Assembly: GCF_002234675.1 (NCBI RefSeq)
Contig: NC_019862.2
Location: 17,569,514 to 17,633,513 of the forward strand
Source: Oryzias latipes
Lineage: Eukaryota > Chordata > Actinopteri > Beloniformes > Adrianichthyidae
DNA length: 64,000 nt
Direction of reading: 5' to 3'
The notes beneath the pieces are model-generated. The model saw only the letters and a program-made list of their open reading frames with translations. It was not told the origin of the DNA and searched no databases. Every line of letters begins with the position of its first letter. Positions within the stretch are counted from its first letter, which is position 1. Positions 34,425 to 43,976 of the stretch are shown piece by piece. Position numbers and translations under genes: made by a program.

Positions 34425-37400
34425 TCAAATTTTAAAATTAATTGGACTTTCTCGATCATGTAGGCTAGTTGGTTGTTTTTTTTTATTGAACAATTGCAAT
34501 TTTATTAGAAAATTTGCTTTTGTGAATGTGGAATTTAGCCATAAATTAAATAATAACATGTTTATGCAAAAGAAAGCATCTCGATATTTGACATCAAAAC
34601 TATGAAAACCAAATAGTATGTTTTTATAATAAAGTTGTAAATCAGCAAAAATAGAGTTGGAGATAAAGTTTTTCCAAAATTTGTATGTGAATTCACAAGA
34701 CCAGAATAAATGGGCGCAGGTTTCAGGTTGTTTCTGGCAGAAAGTACAGTTAGTGTTTATGTTAGCTTTAAATTTAGTTAAATAATGTTTTGCTGGATAA
34801 AACCTGTGTAGAAGTTTAAAAGAGATTTCTTTGACTTTATTTGTTAAGAAGTATTTTTGTGGTAAAGACCAGACTTTTTTCCATTTAATGTTAGAAGTGA
34901 AATTAGCCCAATAAGAGGTAGCCGATGGAACATAAACTAAATTATCTTGGAACAAAGCTCTGATTTTTGAGTTCAACTGTTTAGCGGAAGTGAAGCAGAA
35001 ACTACCCAGAGGGGATTTGAGCACATCAGGAGGATGAAGAGTCAGAGGATGAGCGCTGTAGAAACCCCTGAATAACATGCAAAGCCCAGACGGGACGGCA
35101 TCAAACACTACTGCAAATTCTTTGGGAGTTATTGGTATTTTATACTGCATTGTGAAATCTGAGTAGTTATATAATAATCCAGGTTCTTTGAATAATTGAT
35201 TGAGGAAAATTATACCATTATTAAACCAGTTACTTAAAAACAGAGTTTTCCTTTTATAGACAATATTACAGTTATTCCAAATAGTACAACTCTGTGGAGT
35301 AAAGTTTTGTTTGTAGATCAGAGCCCAGGCTAAGAGAACCTGTTGATGAAAATTTGACAGTTTCAAAGGGATTTTTGGAATTCTATAGTTACAGCATAGC
35401 AGGAAGTTAAGGCCTCCTACCTTTGAAAATACAAAATGTGGAATAAAGTTCCAGATAGATGTGGGGTTATTGAGATATTTCTTAATCCAGATTACCTTGA
35501 GTGTATTGTTAAGGGCAGTGAAATCTATACAATTTAAACCGCCTTTATCAGAGGTATTTAAAATAACTGATTTTCTGATATAGTGGGTTTTATTTTTCCA
35601 TAGAAAGTTATACAACATTCTATTAATTGCATTGCAGACTGTGTTATTAACCTGTAGAGATTGAGCCGCATAAATTAAACGAGAGATTCCTTCTGCTTTT
35701 GTAAGCAGAACTCTGCCCTTCAAAGATAGATCTCTTTGCAGCCATTGGTTTAGGGTTTTTTGGGTTTTATCTATTATTGGAGAGAAATTTGTAGAACATC
35801 TGGATTGCATATCTTTGGTAATTTGAATGCCAAGGTATGTTACAGATGTTTTTACAGGAATACCTTGGATAGATGTAAGCAAACAGTTTTTAAATGGCAG
35901 AATTTCACATCTATTTAAATTAAGGGTAAGTCCTGAAGCTTTAGAAAAGGACTGGATGATATTAATCGCCACAGCTACTTGTGAAGCGTCTCGGAGAAAG
36001 AGAGCAGTGTCATCTGCTAGTTGACTTATGAACATTTCCCTCTCAGCCACAAGTAAACCTTTTAATGGGCTGAGTTTAATATGTAGGTTGAGGAGTTGAA
36101 CAGAAAGATGAAACAGATAGACTGACAAGGGGCATCCCTGCCTTACCCCACGTTTCAAGAAGAATCTAGGAGAAGTTCCGCTGGCGAGTTTTATAGAACT
36201 ATTACTATTGACATATAAAGTTTGAACAGCATTGCAGAAGAATTGACCAAAACCAAATTTATTTAAGGCAGCAATAATAAAATTGTGTTCTAAAGAATCA
36301 AAGGCTTTATAAAAGTCTAGAAAAAGAATGAGACTGTCATCCTGCACGAGTTCTGAGCAATCAAGTATGTCTAAAATTAATCTAATATTGTTTGAGATAT
36401 GACAATTCTGCATAAATCCAGACTGATTTTCATCAATAATTGTATCTAAGACAGGCTTTATTCTATTTGCAAGAATCAAAGCCAATATCTTATAATCACA
36501 ATTCAATAAGGGGATTGGTCGCCAGTTATCTAAGGAAAGAGGATCCTTTCTCGGTTTAGGGATCAAGGTAATCAGTCCTTGAGATAACGTGGGAGGGAGT
36601 GCACCCTTGTTAATGGTTTCTTCAAAAACTTTTAATAAAAATGGGGCTAAGTTGTCAGAAAACTGTTTATAGAACTCGGCAGTAAGGCCGTCTGTTCCAG
36701 GAGATTTATTTATTTTCAGATATTTTATAGCATCTGTAACCTCATTCAAAGAGATGACATCATCACAACAGACTCTGTCGGCTTCACTCACTGGAGTAAT
36801 ATTATTGACAGTGTTAAGAAAGGTAAGGGCAGATGTTGAACAATAGTTGGAAGAATAAAGTTTACTATAAAAATCAGAACAATATTTTGCTATGGTACTT
36901 CTATCATCAGAAATGACCCTATTAATATTTAATTGTGAAATAGAATTGCTATTGGACTGGTGTTTCTCTAGCCTGAAAAAATAGGCAGAGTTCTGCTCTC
37001 CTTCTTCAATCCACCTTCTCCTGGATCGGATAAACGCTCCTTCAGCTTTGCGTTTATAAATGTCATCTAACTTGTGTTGTAAGTCTATTAAAGCTGTTTT
37101 ATCCGTTTCATCTAGGACATCTGTTGGCTTAGATGTAAGAAGAGCAATCTTCTGTATTACATCTGTCTCAACAGCTCTTCTTTTTTTTGTTAAGTCAGAG
37201 CTATATTTTCTAAAAAATTTACCAAGTTCGTATTTCAAAAGTTCCCAATTATTACAGAATGAGTGTTCAGCTAGTGCTTTGTTCCAATAAAGTTTAATTA
37301 AGCGATGAGTTTCAGAAATCACCTCCAGATGCTCGAGAATGGTACTGTTTAATTTCCAGTATGAAGCTTTAGCTCCAGAGGAGCTCGACAAAGGGACAGT

Positions 37401-38099
37401 TAAATGAATTGTTTTATGGTCTGAAAGCGGTGTGGCATGAATAACTGTTTTAACATTTTTTAAGTCTTTAGAAGTAAGCCAGAAATCAATGCGTGAGTGT
37501 CTGGTCTGTGATTTGTTACACCATGTATAAGCTCTTTGGTTTGGATGCGAGTCTCTCCAAGAATCAATTAAATCTAATTTTTGTGCAAACAACTTTATAG
37601 GAGAGTTAGAGTCTGGACTCCTGGGAGGCCATCTATCCATAGAATTATCAAAAACTGAGTTAAAATCCCCTCCAAATATTATAAAAGACTTTGGGTATTT
37701 AGACAGCCAGTGCAATAAACGTGTTTCTAGTCTATTGAAGAGAAGATTATTTTCTGTTTGGGAGTTGAAACCGTACACGTTGACTAGAATAAAGACGGAA
37801 TGGGCTACTTCAAGTATTATAAAAATGTAATGACCATCTTTATCGCTGTCAGATAGCAAAACTTTTCCATTGAATCTGTTTTTGAGAATGCAGACACCAG
37901 CAGCTCGCTCTGTACCATGTGACATCCACACATCATTTCCCCACTGTGACCTCCAAAAAGATTTGTCTTGTTCAGTTGAGTGGGACTCTTGCATAAAACA
38001 AAGATCTGAATTAAACTGCTTACAAAACAAAAAAATGGCTTTACGTTTAACATTGTTTCTTAAACCTCTCGCATTTAAAGAAATAATGGATAAAGACAT
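34425..38099 (-). CDS. L1 ORF2 protein: endonuclease and reverse transcriptase
   Basis: A 1,224-codon frame from ATG at 38,097-38,099. The N-terminal AP-type endonuclease has LSIISLNARGLRNNVKR, CFMQESHST, FGGDFNSVFD, RIDFWLTS and LSDHKTIHL. RT follows: NWRPIPLLNCDYKILALIL, LFLDFYKAFDSLEHNF (motif A), KRGVRQGCPLSVYLFHLS (motif B) and ISQLADDTALFLRD (motif C, LADD). A Cys/His cluster, CTFCQKQPETCAHLFWSC, lies near the end. Catalytic residues look complete. Near 34,540 the frame shifts: the alternative frame gives the expected KFHIHKSKFSNK tail with a stop overlapping the A-run. The open frame instead reads through the A-run and target duplication into flanking DNA, adding foreign residues. The family's usual 3' UTR seems absent. 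Confidence 0.9.
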   Translation of the reverse strand: MSLSIISLNARGLRNNVKRKAIFLFCKQFNSDLCFMQESHSTEQDKSFWRSQWGNDVWMSHGTERAAGVCILKNRFNGKVLLSDSDKDGHYIFIILEVAHSVFILVNVYGFNSQTENNLLFNRLETRLLHWLSKYPKSFIIFGGDFNSVFDNSMDRWPPRSPDSNSPIKLFAQKLDLIDSWRDSHPNQRAYTWCNKSQTRHSRIDFWLTSKDLKNVKTVIHATPLSDHKTIHLTVPLSSSSGAKASYWKLNSTILEHLEVISETHRLIKLYWNKALAEHSFCNNWELLKYELGKFFRKYSSDLTKKRRAVETDVIQKIALLTSKPTDVLDETDKTALIDLQHKLDDIYKRKAEGAFIRSRRRWIEEGEQNSAYFFRLEKHQSNSNSISQLNINRVISDDRSTIAKYCSDFYSKLYSSNYCSTSALTFLNTVNNITPVSEADRVCCDDVISLNEVTDAIKYLKINKSPGTDGLTAEFYKQFSDNLAPFLLKVFEETINKGALPPTLSQGLITLIPKPRKDPLSLDNWRPIPLLNCDYKILALILANRIKPVLDTIIDENQSGFMQNCHISNNIRLILDILDCSELVQDDSLILFLDFYKAFDSLEHNFIIAALNKFGFGQFFCNAVQTLYVNSNSSIKLASGTSPRFFLKRGVRQGCPLSVYLFHLSVQLLNLHIKLSPLKGLLVAEREMFISQLADDTALFLRDASQVAVAINIIQSFSKASGLTLNLNRCEILPFKNCLLTSIQGIPVKTSVTYLGIQITKDMQSRCSTNFSPIIDKTQKTLNQWLQRDLSLKGRVLLTKAEGISRLIYAAQSLQVNNTVCNAINRMLYNFLWKNKTHYIRKSVILNTSDKGGLNCIDFTALNNTLKVIWIKKYLNNPTSIWNFIPHFVFSKVGGLNFLLCCNYRIPKIPLKLSNFHQQVLLAWALIYKQNFTPQSCTIWNNCNIVYKRKTLFLSNWFNNGIIFLNQLFKEPGLLYNYSDFTMQYKIPITPKEFAVVFDAVPSGLCMLFRGFYSAHPLTLHPPDVLKSPLGSFCFTSAKQLNSKIRALFQDNLVYVPSATSYWANFTSNIKWKKVWSLPQKYFLTNKVKEISFKLLHRFYPAKHYLTKFKANINTNCTFCQKQPETCAHLFWSCEFTYKFWKNFISNSIFADLQLYYKNILFGFHSFDVKYRDAFFCINMLLFNLWLNSTFTKANFLIKLQLFNKKKQPTSLHDRESPINFKI

Positions 38100-39704
38100 G
38101 AAGTTGAAATAGAAAAAAAGAACAAAAACAAAAGATATTTAGACCAAAGAAGAAGAAAAAAGAAGTTGAGTTAAGGATTTTTGGTCGCTTAGGAACAGAA
38201 AGAGGATAAGAACCTGCAAACCATTACAAAAAAAGCTGTGAACTAAGACGCTAACAATAACTATTTCCTTATGAAATAACGCCAAAGTGATGGGCGTTAT
38301 TAGTCCCATCTTACTCATAAGAGTAAATGTTTGAAGAAAAAAATAAATAAAAATAAAACCCACAATGCTGCTACTTGATTCACATTTAAGTATAATGTAA
38401 TACTTAAAATAACATAATGTTAAATCAAAAACAAAATTAAAGCAAGATAATAAAAATTAAAATAAAAAGTAGCAGCTTGAATGCAATAACTTATGAGCTC
38501 AAATAAAATCAAATTTTAAGCAACAGTATCATCTTTTACAAATGTGGAAAATAGCAAAAAACGTTCAAATCCAGATTTCACATCTGCAGCCTTCGTTAAG
38601 GCGGCAGGATTTCTTTACCATTCACAAAGGCATGTCCTCCAACAAAGAAGGCCAGCTTGTTCTCCCTCCTGGCTTTCTCCACGGCCGGCCACAGTTTGTT
38701 TCTCCGTTCGCGGTCCTCACCAGACAGATCCTCCGACATCCTCAGGTTGTGTTCTTTCAGGAAGGCGGACTTCTTTGCGGTGCGCCAGACAGCATCGCGG
38801 TGAATCCTCGCAGTAAACTGGATGATGATCCCTCTCGGTTGGTTGTTGTTCGGTCTCTTCGGGCCGAGTCTGTGTACTGTATCCACAACATCGGGGAGTT
38901 TGTCTTTCGCCTCCGGTCGAACAGACTGGCAGATCTGGATCACTTCTTGCCGCACGTTCTGATTTTCTTTCTCAGCCAAACCGCGAAGTTTCAGATTCCA
39001 GCGGCGGGAGTAGCTTTCGAGCTGGGAGATCCTTTTTTCCTGTGTTTCCACGATTGTTTTATATTTCTCCAGTTGTGGCTCAGCGTGGACCACTCTGTTC
39101 TTCATGTCACTAATTTCAGTACAAACGACATCAACGGAGCCTTTTACAGCTGAGATTTGCATGGAGTTCTCCTGCACAGCTTTATTCCTCTCAGAGATCT
39201 CTCTGGAGTTGCCGCTAATTAACTTTTCCAGAGTGTCTGACCTCGACTTTATCAATTGTGTAAGTTAGTAAGTTTCTGTGACTTTTCTCAGCTTACCAGC
39301 TGGGGAAGCAGTGGGTGTGCAGGGAAGAGCAGGAAAGTCTTCTTCTTCCATTAGGAATGGTTCCGAAACTGTAGTTTAGTTGAACATGTAGTCATGCATT
39401 GAGTCAATTAATTTGACTTTAGCATCAGTAGTCTTACTCGACGCAGACGGCTTTGCAGGATGGCTAACGTTAGCAGGTTTGCTAACAGAGCCAACACTCG
39501 CTAGCGATTTCTTGAGTTCCGTCTTTCTCTTCTCTGCTTTGCTCATATTGCTTTGAGAACTATGCAAAAAGTATAAAGACATTGGAAAGAAGTAAAAAAA
39601 AATCAAGAAAGGGTCTTTGCTCACCGTGTATTATTACAAAAAACAGTTAGGTTTGCAGAGCTTAGCCAAACGCGACTGTTCAGAGCGCCATCTTGGTCAC
39701 CCCC
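34477..39704 (-). mobile_element. Nearly full-length L1-clade LINE
   Basis: A 5.2-kb minus-strand element bracketed by the 15-bp direct repeat AGGCTAGTTGGTTGT (34,462-34,476 and 39,705-39,719). The 3' end has an A-run directly after an AATAAA. The 5' end reads GGGGGTGACCAAGATGGCGC, with a YY1-like CAAGATGGCG also found at the start of mammalian L1 elements. ORF1 and ORF2 follow in order, separated by about 500 bp. Absent from the aligned position in gene A (near 13,270), so it inserted after the A/B duplication. It lies antisense to gene B's transcription, 160 bp after the exon 1 donor. Confidence 0.93.
38596..39546 (-). pseudogene. L1 ORF1 protein with two nonsense codons
   Basis: Frame from ATG at 39,544-39,546 (MSKAEKRKTELKKSLASVG). 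TAA at 39,376-39,378 and TAA at 39,265-39,267 interrupt one otherwise continuous frame, which includes MEEEDFPALPCTPTASPAGK between the stops. After them come a coiled-coil-like stretch (TLEKLISGNSREISERNKAV ... QEKRISQLESYSRRWNLKL), an RRM-like core (NLKLRGLAEKEN) and a C-terminal domain (RDAVWRTAKKSAFLKEHNLR, RRNKLWPAVEKARRENKLA). In L1 elements ORF1 protein is a trimeric RNA-binding chaperone. Downstream start codons might still give an N-truncated form. Confidence 0.88.
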
Positions 39705-39786
39705 AGGCTAGTTGGTTGTGAGCCGCTGTGGGTACCGGATGTTCTCGGGTTGCCGGATGTTCTCGGGGTCCTTCGGGGTCCTTCGA

Positions 39787-39836
39787 CCAATGATGACGTC
39801 ACACTATTTGATTGGCTGCAAGTTGCCACGACCAAT
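39787..39836 (+). promoter_or_regulatory. CCAAT/CRE cluster
   Basis: CCAAT at 39,787-39,791, palindromic TGACGTCA at 39,794-39,801, ATTGG (reverse CCAAT) at 39,811-39,815 and CCAAT at 39,832-39,836. Such spacing is typical of NF-Y plus CREB/ATF promoters. It lies inside the inverted-ended element, and no downstream gene is recognised. Motif evidence only. Confidence 0.45.
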
Positions 39837-39849
39837 GAGTTAACGTTGC

Positions 39850-40450
39850 TAAGTTTTTTTTAAAACTTTATTGACAATTGCGGTATCATACATTAATAAG
39901 TACACTAACATTAACAACGAACAATAACAATGTACCGGTAATCAATATTGCCTCGAAGATCAGTCACCATTGCCAAACATAACATATTAACATAAAAAAT
40001 AAAGAATAGTGGGGAAAAAAGAAACAATGAACATAACACATAAATAAATAAAAACATAAGTAAAATAAAATAAAGGAACATAGAAAAAATCTAAAAAGTC
40101 TAATACTAGTTAGGGGTACTCGTGAAGTTTGTATTTCTAAACAAAACTAAGAAATTTCAAGCCATTCTTCTTTTTCATATAATGAAGTGATTGAAAGTAA
40201 AAACAGAGCTCTTTATTAAATGTTATAAAAAGTAGTTTGGTCTTCAAAATTTTATTTTTGTGTATATAAAACTTTCCTTGCAATATCAGGATATTAAGAA
40301 CTGTATTTTCTGGTCTATATGATACCACACCGGATAGAACATTTTTTGAGTGTAAATGAAATGGCATTGCAATTTTGGAAGAATACCAGAAGCAGAACTC
40401 ATCCCAGAAATTTTTAATAATTCCACAGTTAAAGAATTTGCATTGCAGTT
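39850..40450 (-). pseudogene. 5'-truncated L1 ORF2 3' end and 3' UTR
   Basis: Minus-strand QLQCKFFNCGIIKNFWDEFC, FHLHSKNVLSGVVSYRPENT, GKFYIHKNKILKTKLLFITF and NKELCFYFQSLHYMKKKNGL, ending in a stop at about 40,137. This is the C-terminus of an L1 ORF2 from a different subfamily to the 34.5-39.7 kb element. About 280 bp of 3' UTR follow to a T-run at 39,850-39,857. Confidence 0.8.
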
Positions 40451-40765
40451 GTAACTTGACCTCACCAAGATGGCGGTGCTCTCCTCCCATAAGGAACCAC
40501 GTGATGTCTCCTCTAGTGATATAACTCATTGGAAGGACCCCCGAAGGACCCCGAGAACATCCGGCAACCCGAGAACATCCGGTACCCAAACCGCCAGCTA
40601 CATCCTCTGACTAAGCTTTTCAGAGCAGTTATTATAAAAACTCTATTTGATGTCAAATCCAAATGATTCATACTACTAAAATGATTTTTGAAACAAAAAC
40701 AATCCCTTTCGTGTGTGGGTGTGGTGGTGGGTGGTGAATTTCAAATGAACAACATTTATTTATTT

Positions 40766-42149
40766 TACGGTGGCCCACAAACACTTTAGATCTCGCAACA
40801 ACAACACACTCATAACAACACACAAAAAATTAACTCACAACACGAAACAATAACTCACAACACTTTAATTCAAAGCGGAAGTATATGCAACGGAAGTGCT
40901 AGTTTTATTCAGAAATTTCCACTGGCCTTAAAAATCAGTAATCACTTCTCCATACATGGTTAATAAAAAAAAAAAGATTCTTCTGCAGCTTGTCTCCCGC
41001 TTTGTCTGAGAGTCGTCTGGGGGACAGCTGCTTCTGTGTCTTTCTGTGTCTATGTGACCCACTTTAAAGCCTTACTGTCCCGCAAAAACCTGAGGGGGGA
41101 AAATAAAAACAAAAATAAAATTAGGCTACCCTTTTTATTTTTATCCTATGAAAATAAGAAAATTATCAGTTCTTTAAAGTTTGAAAGATATTCACAGATT
41201 CAGACTTCCAGCCTCAAAAATTCTTCTGATTAATGGTTAAATGAGACAGCAAGCATCTCAGTCATGTTGTATTAACACAGAGAGTGAACTAAAAATCTAT
41301 TTCTAAAGAAAAAAAGTTTTTTCTGCCTTTGAGAAGTGTTCTCTTCCAAACGGCTGCCAAGGGACCGTCACCAAAGTGCATTCTGAGCAAAGACCATTCT
41401 GTAAAAATCAATAATCTCTCAAAAACAAATAAATGTTAGAAAAAATTAATACAATAAATAAAGATGGACTTTCTCCCAAAATATTGATTGTAGCATGGAA
41501 ATGCCGATGAGTCTTCTTCAGTACCAGGTCATGTAAATGTACACATTTATTCATTTTTGAGAGATTATTCATTTTTCAGAATGGTCTTTGCTTAGAGTTT
41601 GCACTTTGTTGACGGTCCCTTGGCAGCGGTTTGCTGCATCAATATGATTGAGATACTTGCTGTCACATTTGAAAGTTTATCAGAAGAGTAATTGAGGCCG
41701 GAAGTCCGAATCTTTAAATATCTTTCCGACTTTAGCAGACTGATTTTTTTCTTTCTTATTTTCATAGTGATAATAATAAAAAGGTTCCCTAATTTTATTA
41801 TTATTATTATTATTTTCCCCTCTCCGGTTATTTAGGGACTTTGAGCCTTTAAAGTGGGTCACATAGACACAGAAACACCCAAAACCGTCTGTCATTCAGA
41901 CAAAGCGGGAGAGAAGTGTGAGAATCTCTGGACGGATCTTGTGAACCCTTGCCCAGTGGAAATTTCAGAATAAAAGCACTTCCATTGCATGTATACTTCT
42001 GTTTTGAGTTTAAGTGTTGTGTTGTAAGTTATTGTGTTGTGAGTTATTATTTCGTGTTATTTTTTTTAGTGTCATGATGAATTGTAGTGTGTTATTTTGT
42101 GTGGTGTTGCGAAACCAAAAGTGTTGTGTTGCCTTTCTGGGCCACAGTA
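40766..42149. mobile_element. Complete 1.4-kb fold-back element, about 0.6-kb arms
   Basis: The ends are TACGGTGGCCCAC and the inverse GGGCCACAGTA. Long stretches match in inverse order, including ACTCACAACAC.../...GTTGTGAGTTATT, GGAAGTATATGCAACGGAAG / CTTCCATTGCATGTATACTT, ATGTGACCCACTTTAAA / TTTAAAGTGGGTCACAT, and GACCATTCTGTAAAAA / TTTTTCAGAATGGTC. The palindrome is centred near 41,470. No coding capacity recognised. A broken copy lies in gene A's intron (13,289-15,850). Confidence 0.8.
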
Positions 42150-42429
42150 TTTTTTCTTTCTTAAAAACACACTAAAAAATCTGGCAAACAGAAAAGGAAT
42201 GAAAATAAATGCAAATGAAGAAAACTATTTTTCATAATCTAAATAAAAGGCAGAAATCAACAGATTATTTTCCTAAAAAGGCCTACATCATGCTCTTTTT
42301 TAGCCTTTCAGAGTAATTTTTATCCACATATATGATAATATATTACTTTTGGCACACTATGGAATGATTTTTATAATGAGATATTGGTTATTTTCGCTGC
42401 ACAGTTTCCCTACCCGAGGGGTCGGCAAC

Positions 42430-42500
42430 CGGCGGCTTCAGAGCCGCATGCAGCTCTTTCATTCTTGTGCTGGGGTTCTCTGTGTTTTTGTAAAATAACT
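42430..42500 (+). repeat. hAT-type terminus fragment
   Basis: GGGGTCGGCAACCGGCGGCT then AGAGCCGCATGCAGCTCTTT is the terminal motif of a common fish hAT family. No matching opposite end was found. A related AGTCGGCAAGCC terminus is shared by A and B at 24,931 and 46,032. Confidence 0.55.
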
Positions 42501-42687
42501 ATCATGTTCTAAGATTGTCATGGTGCCTTTAACACGTCAGGTAGTGCGAGCGAACAGAAGGAAGAGACCAGCGTGAACGCGCGGAGGGGGGGTGTCTGCA
42601 GCTGTGAATGCCCACCAGAGTCTGTTAATGGGATGGAAAGTTCTTCTAAAAAGACAGTTAGTGGTGATCTCTCTAAGGGCCCCAAAA

Positions 42688-42691
42688 AAAG

Positions 42692-42722
<31 letters not shown>

Positions 42723-42724
42723 AC
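42688..42724 (+). repeat. Poly-C then (AC)n microsatellite
   Basis: About 17 C bases followed by ten AC units. It lies in a block shared with gene A (17.3-17.5 kb), where this insertion is absent. Confidence 0.9.
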
Positions 42725-43976
42725 AGACTAAAACCACCAATTTCCGTGTAAAATTACTTAAATTTGCATCAGGACGCTACTATCCTGTCAGCTTGCTGCA
42801 ACGATGTCATTATGTTCCACTATCTGTGTAGAACACGTTGGAGGGGGTGTTGCACGTGGGGGAAAACAATGAACAGGTAGAGAGGCGGGGGCGGGGCTTA
42901 GACTCACCGCTTATGATTCCAGACCCCGCAACAAACTAACAGCTGCTTCCTAATAAAAAATAGTTGTCATCTTTAAAATTCATATAAATTATTGGGTTTA
43001 CTGGATCTAAAGAAAATAAATAAATAGACAGGAGTCTGCATCAAAGTGAATGTGTTTCCATCATGTCACTTATCTTAACTCTGAGTGTTTGACAGAAGGA
43101 AGCCTATTCAAGGTTGTGGAAAATGGACAAAAGATCAAAGGAAACATCATGCTCATAAAGAAAAAAAAATAATTAAATAAATATCCAGACACTATTTTGA
43201 ATCAATACAAGTATTGCCAAATTAACTATCAGGATATATCGTCAAAAACATTTTTCTAACACACCTAGTGTTGCGGCTCCCTGTGCTTTCATCTCAGTGG
43301 GAAACTGATCCAAATGGTTCTTTGAGAGGTAAAGGTTGCCGATCCCTGCCCTACCCAAAAGTAAGACGACTCGATCTCTTAGGCACAGCCTTTCGCTCCT
43401 TGCTGGTGTCCCCCATTTCATGACGTCAACCTAGAGCCAACCTCAGCCTTTGAGTTTCACCCACAAAAACAAACAACATCCCAACTTTTGCAATGATGGA
43501 TGTGCATATTGTGAATTCGTACAAAAGTGTTTAGCCGATAACAGCTAGCTCTGCATAGAAAGTTGGTGTGTGTGGGTGTTAGCCTGGGGGGCAGAGCTGG
43601 CAGTGCATACTCTTGCTGGAAGGGGCTGTTCCTCAATTTCATTTGTATGAATGTGAGAACCCGCTCGTTTTTGTGGATTGGGAGGGGCTGGTGCTCAGAG
43701 TGCAAGTTTTTTGTGAGATACTCAGAAATTCGTTAATGGATAGAAATACCACTTTGGGGTTGTTCTTGTGAAAAATTAACATAATTTACTTAATTTCCTG
43801 AGGAAAATAAGAGGGGGCGGCAGCATAGCTGCCAGCAACAGAGAGACTGAACAAACTGATCGTCTGGCTCTGTAATCGGGTGCAAAATCTCTCCATAGAT
43901 TTTCAATTGGACTGAGGTCCAGAGACTGGCTGGGCCACTATGGTTCCTCTTGAGTCACTCCTTTGTTGCCTTAGAT

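Larger units (their letters stand above)
39730..40587. mobile_element. Composite element with 56-bp inverted ends enclosing an L1 fragment
   Basis: The left end (39,730-39,785) and right end (40,532-40,587) are inverted copies starting GGGTACCGGATGTTCTCGGG. Each contains an internal tandem duplication of CCGGATGTTCTCGGG and a GGGGTCCTTC doublet. Between them lie a promoter-like CCAAT/CRE segment and a reversed L1 3' fragment. It starts 10 bp from the full-length L1's target repeat. No transposase. The inverted ends could be true transposon termini or an inverted duplication made with the L1 insertion. Confidence 0.65.
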
